Assembly: GCF_014196535.1 (NCBI RefSeq)
Contig: NZ_JACIDU010000002.1
Span: 62,001 to 126,000 of the forward strand
Direction: 5' to 3'
Origin: Allorhizobium borbori
Lineage (GTDB): Bacteria > Pseudomonadota > Alphaproteobacteria > Rhizobiales > Rhizobiaceae
Length of the DNA stretch: 64,000 nucleotides
Positions 16,934-25,575 of this stretch are shown here, piece by piece. The translations under genes and the position numbers were made by a program. The first letter of the stretch is position 1. Every line of letters starts with the position of its first letter. The notes beneath the pieces are model-generated. The model was not told where the DNA came from. It saw only the letters and a program-made list of their open reading frames with translations, and searched no databases.

Positions 16934-19891
16934 TTACTGGTGCAGCCTGCCGTTTTCCGGATCGATGAAGACCGGAGAACAGATGACGGCCGGAAATTCC
17001 TCGTTGCGCAGGCCGTCCCACACGATGACCTTCTCGCCGTGACGCTCGCGCCCCGATTTGATCAGCGCCAGCGCGATGGGCGATTGCAGGCCAGGCGAAT
17101 AGCAGGCCGAGGACACATGCCCCTGATCGTTGGTCAGCGACGGTTTTGCGCCCTCCTTGAGGATATGCGAGCCGGCGCGGATGGTATTGGCGACATCGAC
17201 AGGCTTCAGCCCGACGAGTTGCAGCCGGTCCGCCGCCGTCAATCCGAAGCGACCCGCCAGATGCTTGCCGATGAAATCGGGCTTGGTGCCGGACACCATT
17301 TTGCCGAGACCGACATCATCGGGCGTGGTGCGCCCGTCGAGTTCATTGTGGGTCACATGGCCTTTCTCGATGCGCAGAACGGCAAGCGCCTCGACGCCAT
17401 AGGCGCAGATGCCGTGTGGCGCACCCGCCTCCATCAGCGCATCGGCAACGGCCTCGCCATAGCCGGCGGGCACCGCCAGTTCGTAGGCAAGTTCGCCTGA
17501 GAAGGAGATGCGGAAGAGCCGTGCCTTCAGCCCGCCCTTGAGCATGACCTCGCGGGCCGACAGGAACGGAAACGCCTCATTGGAAAGATCGTCTTCCACC
17601 AGTTCCTGAAGAATGGTCCGCGATTTCGGCCCGGCCAGCGCCATCTGCGCCCATTGATCCGAAGAGGAAACGAAGCGCACATCAAGGTTCGGCCAGAGCG
17701 TCTGGGCGCAATGTTCGAGATGGGTCATCACCTCCGCCGCATGGCCGGTGGTGGTGGTCATGAAATAATGGTTCTCAGCGAGACGGCTGGTCGTGCCGTC
17801 ATCGAAGACGATGCCATCCTCACGCAGCATGAGGCCGTAGCGCGCCCTGCCGACCGGCAGTTTGAGGAAGGCATTGGAATAGACCCTGTTCAGGAATTCC
17901 GCCGCATCCGCTCCGAAAATCTCGATCTTGCCCAGCGTGGAGACATCGCACAGCCCGGCATTGGCGCGCACGTTGAGAACCTCGCGGTCCACGCTGTCGC
18001 GCCACGTCGCCTCACCCGCGCGCGGGAACCAGGCGGAACGGTACCAGAGACCCGCTTCCACGAAGGTCGCGCCGTTCTTCTTCGCCCAGTTATGCAGCGG
18101 CGAATAGCGGGTCGGCCGCGACTCCTTGTCCCGCGAAGTGCCCGCCATCGCCCCGAACGAGACCGGCGTGTAGAACGGCCGGAAGGTGGTGGTGCCAATT
18201 TCGGCCGGCGAAACGCCCTTCATGCCCGCGAGAATGCCGGCCATGTTGACATTGCCGAGCTTGCCCTGATCGGTGGCCATGCCGCCGGTGGTGTATCGCT
18301 TGGCATGTTCCACGAAGCCATAGGCCTCGCGCTTGGCAAGGCCGAGATCGGCCACATGCACATCGTTCTGGAAATCGACAAAAGCCTTCTGCTGGGCACC
18401 CGGCACGTACCAGAGCGGCGCGAAGGCGGGATCGTATTCGCCCTCCACCTCCGGCAGATCGCGCAGTTTCGGGCGCTTGCCGAGGCCGCGCAGGATGGCG
18501 AGCGCCTTTTCCTGCCCGTCCTTCAACGCATCACCAAGACCGGAAAGCCCCGCCGCCGCACCCGCCGGCGTCAGAAGATCACCGTTTTCCGGCGCGAGGA
18601 ACGCCTGGTGTTCATCCGACCAGACCGGCTTCCGGCCACGCTGGCAGGCAAGGTGCACCACCGGCGACCAGCCGCCGGACATGGCGAGCGCATCGCACTC
18701 GATGACCTCTTCGAAGCCCGAACGCTCGACAACGACACCGGAAAGCCGGTTTCCGCCCTTGGTGGCGACGATGCCGCCATTGTGAATGATCCGCGCGCCT
18801 TTCGGCGCGACGTCAGGCACGACGGCGCGACTGTCGATGATGGCCGCAATCTCGATACCGTTGGATGCAAAGGCCTGCGCCGTCGCATAGCCCGAACCGC
18901 CATTGGTGAAGACCGCGACCTTGCGGCCCGCCGCCACCGCATAGCGGTTGAGATAGGTCCGCATGGCCGAGGCCATCATCACGCCGGGCGTATCGTTGCC
19001 GCCAAAGACGAGTGGACGCTCCTCCGCCCCCGTCGCCATGATCGCGCGCTTGGCGATGATGCGCCACACCCGCTCCACCGGCCTGTCCGGCGAAGGTTCG
19101 GCCACATGCTTCTGCACCTTTTCCACCGCGCCGAAGACGTTGTCGTCATACCACCCGAACACGGTGGTGCGCGGCATCAGCGTCACGTCGGGGAAGCTTT
19201 TCAGCTCTTCGAGAACGGAGGCGACGAAATCCGCCGGTGCCTGTCCGCCGATCTTCGCGGTTTCCGAAAGCAGCGCGCCACCCATGCGGAAACCTTCATC
19301 GGCCAGAATGACGCGCAGGCCGGAACGTGCGGCGGTGAGCGCCGCCATCAGCCCGGCGGCACCGGCGCCGATCACCAGCAGGTCGCAATGCGCCCAGGCC
19401 TTTTCATAGCGATCGGGGTCCGGCTGCATCGATGCCTTGCCGAGACCGGCGGCGCGACGGATGATCGGCTCATAGACCTTTTCCCAGAAAGCAGCGGGCC
19501 ACATGAAGGTCTTGTAGTAGAAACCGGCCCCGAGAAAGGGCGAAAGCAGGCCGTTCACCGCACCGATATCGTGCTTCAGCGAGGGCCAGCGGTTCTGGCT
19601 GATGGCGTCCAGACCATTGAAAAGTTCGGCAACGGTCGCGCGGGTATTCGGCTCACGCCGTCCGCCCGTGCCGATGGTGACGAGCGCATTCGGCTCGGCG
19701 GAACCGGCGGTCAGGATGCCGCGCGGACGGTGATACTTGAACGAGCGGCCAACCAGCACCTCGTTGTTGGCAAGCAGCGCGGAGGCGAGCGTGTCTCCCG
19801 CGAAGCCGCGCATCGGGCGACCATCGAAGGTGAAGGCAAGGCCGGCGCTGCGGTCGACCAGACCGCCAGTGGTCAGGCGATAGGCGCTCAT
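16934..19891 (-). CDS. soxA: Sarcosine oxidase alpha subunit SoxA
   Basis: A 985-residue alpha subunit. The enzyme demethylates sarcosine to glycine, passing the methyl carbon to tetrahydrofolate and electrons to oxygen; the alpha chain binds NAD and folate. Visible parts are an N-terminal 2Fe-2S-ferredoxin-like segment (FTFDGRPMRGFAGDTLASAL, without the cluster cysteines, as is normal), a dinucleotide motif LLVIGAGAAGLMAALTAARS near 170, a second nucleotide region FTNGGSGYATAQAF, and a C-terminal GcvT-like folate domain (SFSGELAYELAVPAG, ICAYGVEALAVLRIEKGH). It overlaps soxD by 4 bp. Confidence 0.96.
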   Translation of the reverse strand: MSAYRLTTGGLVDRSAGLAFTFDGRPMRGFAGDTLASALLANNEVLVGRSFKYHRPRGILTAGSAEPNALVTIGTGGRREPNTRATVAELFNGLDAISQNRWPSLKHDIGAVNGLLSPFLGAGFYYKTFMWPAAFWEKVYEPIIRRAAGLGKASMQPDPDRYEKAWAHCDLLVIGAGAAGLMAALTAARSGLRVILADEGFRMGGALLSETAKIGGQAPADFVASVLEELKSFPDVTLMPRTTVFGWYDDNVFGAVEKVQKHVAEPSPDRPVERVWRIIAKRAIMATGAEERPLVFGGNDTPGVMMASAMRTYLNRYAVAAGRKVAVFTNGGSGYATAQAFASNGIEIAAIIDSRAVVPDVAPKGARIIHNGGIVATKGGNRLSGVVVERSGFEEVIECDALAMSGGWSPVVHLACQRGRKPVWSDEHQAFLAPENGDLLTPAGAAAGLSGLGDALKDGQEKALAILRGLGKRPKLRDLPEVEGEYDPAFAPLWYVPGAQQKAFVDFQNDVHVADLGLAKREAYGFVEHAKRYTTGGMATDQGKLGNVNMAGILAGMKGVSPAEIGTTTFRPFYTPVSFGAMAGTSRDKESRPTRYSPLHNWAKKNGATFVEAGLWYRSAWFPRAGEATWRDSVDREVLNVRANAGLCDVSTLGKIEIFGADAAEFLNRVYSNAFLKLPVGRARYGLMLREDGIVFDDGTTSRLAENHYFMTTTTGHAAEVMTHLEHCAQTLWPNLDVRFVSSSDQWAQMALAGPKSRTILQELVEDDLSNEAFPFLSAREVMLKGGLKARLFRISFSGELAYELAVPAGYGEAVADALMEAGAPHGICAYGVEALAVLRIEKGHVTHNELDGRTTPDDVGLGKMVSGTKPDFIGKHLAGRFGLTAADRLQLVGLKPVDVANTIRAGSHILKEGAKPSLTNDQGHVSSACYSPGLQSPIALALIKSGRERHGEKVIVWDGLRNEEFPAVICSPVFIDPENGRLHQ

Positions 19892-20163
19892 TCGGCGGCC
19901 TCCTTCGCTTGGGCGGCGTCCACCACCGAATAGACCTCGTGGGTCACGTTATCGCGCTCCACGATCAGGAACCTTCGGCAACCGCTGGTGTGGTGCCAGC
20001 TTTCACGAATGCGGCCCTTCGGGTTTTCGCGCAGATAGACATAGGCAAACCACGCTTCTTCCGGCGCATCCGGGCCGGGGCGTACGGGTGTCGCGTCGCC
20101 GCGAATGGTGAATTCCTCTTTGGGGCGGACACCGCAATGCGGGCAGGAAATCAGACTGGCCAT
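19888..20163 (-). CDS. soxD: Sarcosine oxidase delta subunit SoxD
   Basis: Zinc-binding delta subunit, 91 residues, within the family range. The ligand set is visible as CPHCG near the N-terminus and HTSGCRRF around residue 58, a CxxC...HxxxC pattern. GDATPVRPGPDAPEEAWFAY and REWH-like segments (here RESWHHTSGC) are conserved. It sits 9 bp after soxB and overlaps soxA by 4 bp. Confidence 0.95.
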   Translation of the reverse strand: MASLISCPHCGVRPKEEFTIRGDATPVRPGPDAPEEAWFAYVYLRENPKGRIRESWHHTSGCRRFLIVERDNVTHEVYSVVDAAQAKEAAE

Positions 20164-20172
20164 GGTTCTGTC

Positions 20173-21423
20173 TCAATGAAGATTGGGCTGCGGGCCCTTG
20201 CCGCCCTCATCGAGGACGAGGCCGCGTTGGAAGCGATCGAGGCGAAGGGCACGGGCGACAGGATGCGCCTCGTCTTTCGCAATGAGATGGGCAAAGCACA
20301 GGCCCGACGCCGGCGTCGCCTTGAAGCCGCCATAGCACCAGCCGGCGTTCAGATAGAGATTGTCGAGCGGCGTCTTGTCGATGATCGGCGAGCCATCCAT
20401 CGTCATATCCATCACCCCGCCCCAGGAACGCAGCACCCGCACGCGCGACAGGCCGGGAATAAGCGAGACGCCCTCCTCGATGGTCTTTTCCACCGTCGCC
20501 AGATTGCCGCGCTGGCTGTAGGACGAATACATATCGATATCCGCGCCGAAGACGAGGCCGCCCTTGTCGGACTGCGAGATGTAGAAATGACCGCCGCCAT
20601 AGGTGATGACGGTATCGATCACCGGCTTCAGCCCTTCCGAAACGAAGGCTTGCAGCACATGGGTTTCGATGGGCAGCGTCAGCCCCGCCATCTCCGCCGT
20701 CACCGAAGAATGCCCGGCGGTGGCAAGCGCCAGCTTGTTGCAGCCAATGAAGCCCCGGCTCGTCTCGACACCCGTGACCCGCCCGCCTTCGCGGCGAATA
20801 CCCGTCACCTCGCAATGCTGGATCAGATCGACGCCGCGGCTGTCAGCGCCGCGCGCATATCCCCAGGCAACCGCATCGTGACGCGCGGTGCCCGCCCGCT
20901 TCTGGCGCAACGCACCGAGTACCGGGAACCGGGCATGGTCGAAATTGAGGTAAGGCGCCACCTTGTAGAGATCGGTGCGGTCGAGAATCTCGGCATCGAC
21001 GCCGTGCAACCGCATGGCATTGCCGCGCCGGCGATAGGCATCGCGCTGGCCATCGGAATGGAAGAGGTTGAGAATACCGCGCTGCGACACCATCGCATTG
21101 AAGTTGAAGTCCTGCTCCAGTCCCTCCCAGAGCTGCATCGAAAGCTCGTAGAAGGGATTATTACCCTGTAGCAGGTAATTCGACCGGATGATGGTTGTAT
21201 TACGGCCAATATTACCGGAACCAAGATAGGATTTCTCCAGAACCGCGATGCTCCTGACACCGAATTCCTTTGCGAGATAGTAAGCGGTGGAAAGCCCGTG
21301 CCCGCCGCCGCCGACCACGATCACGTCGTAATGGGACTTGGGCTCCGGCTCTCGCCAGGCTGGCTTCCAGTCGCGATTGCCGCTGAAAGCGTTCCGGAGG
21401 ATGGAAAGGGCTGAATAGCGCAT
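20173..21423 (-). CDS. soxB: Sarcosine oxidase beta subunit SoxB
   Basis: Catalytic beta subunit, 416 residues, carrying FAD and covalent FMN in this family. ATG 21423 (MRYSALSILRNAF) matches the family N-terminus; the longer frame to 21513 does not. The Rossmann motif VIVVGGGGHGLSTAYYLAKE begins near residue 33, and GNIGRNTTIIRSNYLL and LNAGWCYGGFKATPASG are typical. First gene of the operon. The 229-bp divergent region shared with the DUF2793 gene should hold its promoter. Sarcosine from glycine betaine or creatine breakdown is the known substrate. Confidence 0.95.
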   Translation of the reverse strand: MRYSALSILRNAFSGNRDWKPAWREPEPKSHYDVIVVGGGGHGLSTAYYLAKEFGVRSIAVLEKSYLGSGNIGRNTTIIRSNYLLQGNNPFYELSMQLWEGLEQDFNFNAMVSQRGILNLFHSDGQRDAYRRRGNAMRLHGVDAEILDRTDLYKVAPYLNFDHARFPVLGALRQKRAGTARHDAVAWGYARGADSRGVDLIQHCEVTGIRREGGRVTGVETSRGFIGCNKLALATAGHSSVTAEMAGLTLPIETHVLQAFVSEGLKPVIDTVITYGGGHFYISQSDKGGLVFGADIDMYSSYSQRGNLATVEKTIEEGVSLIPGLSRVRVLRSWGGVMDMTMDGSPIIDKTPLDNLYLNAGWCYGGFKATPASGLCFAHLIAKDEAHPVARALRLDRFQRGLVLDEGGKGPQPNLH

Positions 21424-21652
21424 GGGGGAATCCGTCTCGATAGGCCGGTCACAGGTTGGCACAGCCGTCGCCAAGAGCAAACACAAATGAGACGAAAATA
21501 AAGTCGCACGCAAAGCTTGCGAAAAAAGAATGCAGAAGCGAGGACGGCCTTCGGCCCCCTATCTGTGATTTCAACCACTTGCCGCTGCCGCAATCCGCCC
21601 GGTTCGCCAGCCGCCATAGACTGGTGGCAACGATCACAGCGAAGGCGCGACC

Positions 21653-22678
21653 ATGAGCGACACCACCGTCAACCTCGAAATGCCCTACATCCTGCCCTCC
21701 CAGGCGCAGAAACATGTGACCCACAACGAAGCGCTGCAGCGTCTCGACGCGATCGTGCAATTGACGCTTTCGGCCATGCTGGCCACCCCGCCGGCAAGCG
21801 CGGAGGAAGGCGAATGCTTCGCCATCACGGCCCCTGCCTCCGGCGACTGGAGCGGGCGCGACGGGCGCATCGCCATGTGGCAGGATGGCGCCTGGCTTTA
21901 CCTTGCGCCCCGCACCGGCTGGCGGGCGTGGGACGCGCAGGCGCGAACCCTGCTAGTGCATGACGGCGAAGACTGGGGGCCGGCACCGCTGCCGGCCCAT
22001 GGCGTCTGCCAGACGCTTGGCGTTTCCACCACCGCCGACACCGCGAACCGGCTCGCGGTCGCCGCCCCGGCAACGCTTCTGACCCATGCCGGTGGCGGCC
22101 ACCAACTCAAGATCAACAAGTCAGCGCCCGCCGATACCGCATCACTGCTGTTTCAATCCGACTGGACCGGCTTTGCGGAAATGGGGCTGGCCGGCAACAA
22201 TTCCTTCGCGGTGAAGGTAAGCGACGGCACGGATTGGGTAACGGCGCTCGCCATCGCGCCGACGGGACACGTCCAGCACCCGCGGAACCCGGCCTTCCGC
22301 GCCTGGTGCGATCCGGCAACCATGACGCCCGCACCCGGCAGCCAGACGGGCTTCCAGCAGATCGCCAACCTCCAGGGTACGGTATCGCTGGGCGCACCGC
22401 TCACACGCGGCGCCGCGCTCGTCATCGCCGAAACCGGCCTATACCTTCTCAACCTGCATGTGACGGTCATCACCTCCTCGGGACACGACATCACGCTCGT
22501 CGCCAATGGCACGACGGAGATTGCCACGCTCAAGGGCGACGCTTCGGGCGCAACCTCGGGCAGCCTCACCACAATTGCATGGCTCAATACGGGAGATTCG
22601 CTGTTCATGAGCCATGCAGGAAATGCACAGCTCGAATGCGGTCAGCACAAGACGGAGTTGACGGGTGTAATGCTCTAA
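21653..22678 (+). CDS. DUF2793-domain protein (phage/GTA tail-associated type)
   Basis: A 341-residue protein. The N-terminal 85 residues (EMPYILPSQAQKHVTHNEAL, then a repetitive pattern with FAITAPASGDWSGRDG) match DUF2793, a domain found in proteins linked to gene transfer agents and prophage tails of alphaproteobacteria. The C-terminal half is beta-rich and Thr/Ser/Gly-rich, as in tail-fibre-like or C1q-like domains. No other phage or GTA gene is nearby, so this copy is an orphan. It has no signal peptide. The function is unknown. Confidence 0.75.
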   Translation: MSDTTVNLEMPYILPSQAQKHVTHNEALQRLDAIVQLTLSAMLATPPASAEEGECFAITAPASGDWSGRDGRIAMWQDGAWLYLAPRTGWRAWDAQARTLLVHDGEDWGPAPLPAHGVCQTLGVSTTADTANRLAVAAPATLLTHAGGGHQLKINKSAPADTASLLFQSDWTGFAEMGLAGNNSFAVKVSDGTDWVTALAIAPTGHVQHPRNPAFRAWCDPATMTPAPGSQTGFQQIANLQGTVSLGAPLTRGAALVIAETGLYLLNLHVTVITSSGHDITLVANGTTEIATLKGDASGATSGSLTTIAWLNTGDSLFMSHAGNAQLECGQHKTELTGVML

Positions 22679-22770
22679 AGTTTAGCGGAAACAGAGCCTT
22701 CAACGACCTATGCTTCCATCATCAACAGCAAATACAACCAGAAACCTAGTCAAAAAAAGACGTTCCGCGG

Positions 22771-22785
22771 TTAACCAATACTTAA
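22771..22785 (+). promoter_or_regulatory. CtrA box (TTAA-N7-TTAA) before the sugar transferase gene
   Basis: TTAACCAATACTTAA matches the full CtrA consensus TTAA-N7-TTAA exactly and lies 72 bp upstream of the next start codon. Two GANTC methylation sites follow (GACTC 22796-22800, GATTC 22834-22838). This arrangement is that of a cell-cycle-controlled promoter. Confidence 0.7.
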
Positions 22786-22856
22786 ATTACGGGATGACTC
22801 ACATCGGAAGATGGTTTAGAAGTCCTGAATGAAGATTCAACCACTGTGTCTATCGG

Positions 22857-23585
22857 GTGACCAGCGTGACCATCCTTGAACTGCTGAGAAGCGAGAACAC
22901 ACCGGCGACGAGCCGAGCTGCTGCCGTTCCTGCAAATCCTGTGACGGAAATGCTTCTGCCAGAGGCTGGCAGGAAGAAAATTGCACAGCTTGCGATGAAA
23001 CGGGCCTTCGATATCCTTGCGTCGGGCGCAGCGCTGATTGCGCTTCTGCCGCTTTTTTTGGCGGTTGCCGCCATCATCAAATTCGATAGTCCCGGCCCCG
23101 TTTTCTTCAGCCAGGTTCGCTGGGGGAAAGACGGCAAGAAGATTCGCGTCTTCAAGTTCCGCTCCATGCGCACGGACCTGTGCGATGTGAGCGGCGTGGC
23201 CCAGACCGTGAAGAACGATCCGCGCGTCACGCGGATCGGTGCGATCCTGCGTCGCACGAATATCGATGAGTTGCCGCAGCTTCTGAACGTGCTGCTGGGC
23301 GATATGTCGCTCGTCGGCCCGCGGTGCCATGCGGTTGGCATGCTTGCTGCCGGCATCCCCTATGAAGAACTTGTGCCGGATTACCATCACCGCCACATGA
23401 TGCGCCCGGGCCTGACCGGTCTGGCCCAGATGCGTGGCCTTCGCGGCCCGACCGATCGTCCGGGCAAAGCCCGCGCCCGTATCGCTTCCGACCTTTATTA
23501 TGTCGAAAATTTCTCTTTCCTGTTCGACATGCGCATTATTTTCGGAACCGTGATTTCCGAACTCAAGGGCGGCAAGGGCTTCTGA
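22857..23585 (+). CDS. Exopolysaccharide-type undecaprenyl-phosphate sugar transferase
   Basis: Initiating sugar-1-phosphate transferase of the ExoY/WbaP family, 242 residues, inner membrane. A single helix (FDILASGAALIALLPLFLAV) precedes the conserved core: VFKFRSMR, DPRVTRIGAILRRTNIDELP and LLGDMSLVGPR, then the C-terminal FDMRIIFGTV. It transfers a hexose phosphate to the lipid carrier to begin polysaccharide repeats. The start is uncertain: GTG 22857 gives the listed length; GTG 22866 and ATG 22951 are alternatives, and none has a strong ribosome site. It is isolated from other polysaccharide genes in this window. Whether it is exoY itself cannot be told. Confidence 0.85.
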   Translation: MTSVTILELLRSENTPATSRAAAVPANPVTEMLLPEAGRKKIAQLAMKRAFDILASGAALIALLPLFLAVAAIIKFDSPGPVFFSQVRWGKDGKKIRVFKFRSMRTDLCDVSGVAQTVKNDPRVTRIGAILRRTNIDELPQLLNVLLGDMSLVGPRCHAVGMLAAGIPYEELVPDYHHRHMMRPGLTGLAQMRGLRGPTDRPGKARARIASDLYYVENFSFLFDMRIIFGTVISELKGGKGF

Positions 23586-23613
23586 TACCCTTCTGAAACC
23601 AGCTTATTTCCTG

Positions 23614-23640
23614 AAAAGCGCCCAATTCCGGCGCTTTTTT
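23614..23640 (+). terminator. Rho-independent terminator after sugar transferase
   Basis: The stem AAAAGCGCC/GGCGCTTTT is followed by a T-run (six T in all), 28 bp after the stop codon. Confidence 0.9.
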
Positions 23641-23793
23641 GCCGTTGTGACACCACATTCGCGTTCAGCAACACGACAAAGGTGCAGCGGCGCAATTGCA
23701 AAAGTTTGAAAATTGCAGCGTCTCGCTTAGTCAATTTTTAAATGTGGCGGGCTAAAGTTTCTCACGTGGTCTTGAGTTTGTGTAGAGAGTACA

Positions 23794-24069
23794 ATGACCG
23801 AAGTGATGCGTCCCCGAGTAAAATACGTCATCGGCCCCGATGGGAGTCCGCTGACGATTGCCGACCTTCCCCCGGCAAACACCCGCCGTTGGGTGATTCG
23901 CCGCAAGGCGGAAGTTGTCGCGGCAGTCCGAGGAGGCCTGTTGAGCCTTGAGGAAGCGTGCGAGCGTTATACGCTGACCGTTGAGGAATTCCTGTCCTGG
24001 CAGTCTTCCATCAATGACCACGGTCTTGCCGGCCTGCGCACCACCCGCATCCAGCAATATCGCCACTGA
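23794..24069 (+). CDS. sciP: CtrA inhibitor SciP (DUF1153)
   Basis: Small helix-turn-helix protein, 91 residues, matching SciP of Caulobacter along its whole length: VKYVIGPDGSPLTIADLPP, then RRWVIRRKAEVVAAVRGGLL, LSLEEACERYTLTVEEF and LSWQ. SciP binds CtrA and blocks its activation of promoters, so it sets the timing of CtrA-dependent transcription. It is transcribed alone between two strong terminators, 1.5 kb from ctrA. No full CtrA box was seen upstream, unlike in Caulobacter. Confidence 0.94.
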   Translation: MTEVMRPRVKYVIGPDGSPLTIADLPPANTRRWVIRRKAEVVAAVRGGLLSLEEACERYTLTVEEFLSWQSSINDHGLAGLRTTRIQQYRH

Positions 24070-24112
24070 TCCGAATTCCGGCTGGACAGAAGCCAGCCTG
24101 AGAGGACCATTC

Positions 24113-24155
24113 AAAAAGCCCGTTTCGCGCCCCAATGGCAGCGAGCGGGCTTTTT
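24113..24155 (+). terminator. Rho-independent terminator after sciP
   Basis: AAAAAGCCCG (24113-24122) pairs with CGGGCTTTTT (24146-24155) around a 23-base loop, and the T-run is on the plus strand. Confidence 0.8.
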
Positions 24156-24319
24156 CGCGTTGAAGCATGCCCAGCCGAAGCTTGCTCGCTTCGGCATCGG
24201 ACAATGCGGCAAAAACAAAAGGCTGGAATATTTCCCCCTTGCCTTTTACCCACTGCCCCCCACTTGAGGCCCTGAGCAGGCGCGATGCCTGCTGTTACCA
24301 AACATAAGGAGATGCAGGA

Positions 24320-24601
24320 ATGGAAATTATCCGCGAGGACAACAAGAGCGGTGGCCGCTACGTCGCCACGGTTGACGGCCACGAAGCGGAAATCACCTTT
24401 TCGCGCACCTCACCGACCCTCATCATCGTCGATCACACCGGCGTGCCGGATGCCTTGCGCGGCCGCGGCGTGGGACAGGCCCTGGCCCAGAAAGTCATTG
24501 AAGATGCCCGTGAAAACGGCTGGCGCATCATTGCGCTCTGCCCCTTCTTCAAGGCGCAGGTCCAGCGCCACCCTGAATGGGCGGACGCCATCGCGGGATA
24601 A
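24320..24601 (+). CDS. GNAT-family N-acetyltransferase (YidJ/COG2388 type)
   Basis: A minimal acetyltransferase-like fold of 93 residues. The acetyl-CoA loop is visible as ALRGRGVGQALAQKVIEDAR, and the family-typical C-terminus is ALCPFFKAQVQRHPEW. The small COG2388 group (human NATD1/yeast-like) has no well-defined substrate. ATG 24320 follows AAGGAGATGCAGGA, a strong ribosome site. It stands as a single gene between the sciP terminator and the convergent fliJ. Confidence 0.88.
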   Translation: MEIIREDNKSGGRYVATVDGHEAEITFSRTSPTLIIVDHTGVPDALRGRGVGQALAQKVIEDARENGWRIIALCPFFKAQVQRHPEWADAIAG

Positions 24602-24682
24602 GCTGTTGCCTGAGCGGGTGAAAACGCCAAAAGGGCGCTGCGGGTCACTCCCCGCGCGCCGCGACTTGGATAAGAGCGCAGG

Positions 24683-24726
24683 AAAGTCATGCCCGTCCGC
24701 GGATCGTGCCGGACGAGCATGACTTT
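24683..24726. terminator. Large hairpin between convergent GNAT gene and fliJ
   Basis: AAAGTCATGC (24683-24692) pairs with GCATGACTTT (24717-24726), and a second internal stem CGTCCG/CGGACG extends it. T-rich tails are present on the plus strand (TTTTC). It probably stops transcription from both sides. Confidence 0.75.
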
Positions 24727-24782
24727 TCTCGCGCGGATCTTCGATCCGTTCGAATTGTTAACGGCCGGCAACCTCGCTCGGA

Positions 24783-25133
24783 TCAGGCCCGCGCGCGCAT
24801 CGCTCCGTCTCGCTCGCCCAGCGCTGCGGCCTTGTCGCGATCTGCGACAGCTTCCTCATACGCAATTTCGGCGGCTTCCTGCTGGCTCTTCAGGTCACGA
24901 ATGGAGACCTGAAGATTGTCGGCGCGCTGCCGCGCCGCTTTCGCAAACGTGGGATAGGCGAAGTGATTCGGATCGGAAATGCCGGATTTGCTTTCTTCCA
25001 GAACGATCTGGTGTTCCAGCTCCTTGGACATTTTCTCGAATTCCGACACCATCATCTGCAATTGTTGCAGTTGGCGGCGTTTTTCATTCACCTGAAATTC
25101 CTTCAGGCGGACAAGGCTGTCGTGCGGCTTCAT
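24783..25133 (-). CDS. fliJ: Flagellar export protein FliJ family
   Basis: A 116-residue, almost wholly alpha-helical coiled-coil protein beginning MKPHDSLVRLKEFQVNEKRR, with heptad patterns over residues 10-60 and 70-105. FliJ acts in the flagellar type III export apparatus, chaperone cycling and ATPase ring. Rhizobial genomes place this small gene divergently from ctrA, as here. Divergence from ctrA suggests shared control by CtrA from the 442-bp region between them. FliJ sequences are weakly conserved, so the call leans on coiled-coil character plus synteny. Confidence 0.8.
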   Translation of the reverse strand: MKPHDSLVRLKEFQVNEKRRQLQQLQMMVSEFEKMSKELEHQIVLEESKSGISDPNHFAYPTFAKAARQRADNLQVSIRDLKSQQEAAEIAYEEAVADRDKAAALGERDGAMRARA

Positions 25134-25575
25134 ACGCTATACTCCCGTGACGCGAGATCCCGGCCTTCTTATCAATGCACCCGTTAACGCCCCCTTTCAG
25201 GGAACTGTGACGAAAAATCCTCTCGACCTTAACAAAAACCTACCGTCGGTAACCTTTCGTTTACGGGCATCGTTAATGATAGGGACGATCATTTAAGGGT
25301 CGGTAAATACGACGCCTCAAAAAAACAAACCGGCAATGATGAGTCGGTTGAATCACTTAGCGGGTTTTCCTCACGTAGTGATTCAGTTTTGGCGATGACA
25401 GATTCATGTGTGAAAACAGGGAAGTGCCATTTTTATTTAATAAATTCGATACACCTTGCCAGAGGGAATCAGAATTTGTTAACCATTTGGTGGCAGCTTC
25501 CAAATCAGGCAACGTCTGGGTCCGTATCGCGTAGGGGGCAGTCATTACCTTTCGGCGGCGGTAAAGGGGATTAAC
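25134..25575. promoter_or_regulatory. ctrA/fliJ divergent control region with CtrA half-sites
   Basis: This 442-bp AT-rich region has no gene. It carries repeated TTAA elements: TTAAC at 25184 and 25229, TTAA at 25273 and 25293, and TTAACCAT at 25479-25486 (the conserved CtrA half-site form). Together with the GANTC cluster, it looks like the autoregulated, methylation-sensitive ctrA promoter known from Caulobacter and rhizobia. Exact promoters are not assigned. Confidence 0.7.
25341..25470. promoter_or_regulatory. Cluster of five GANTC (CcrM) methylation sites before ctrA
   Basis: GANTC occurs at 25341 (GAGTC), 25350 (GAATC), 25380 (GATTC), 25401 (GATTC) and 25466 (GAATC): five in 130 bp, against roughly one per 256 bp expected by chance at equal base use. 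CcrM methylation of GANTC in the ctrA promoter links its firing to replication-fork passage in Caulobacter. Confidence 0.75.

Noticed and set aside
17654-19933. A 759-codon plus-strand open frame opposite soxA
   Set aside because: Antisense shadow; soxA is certain from its motifs.
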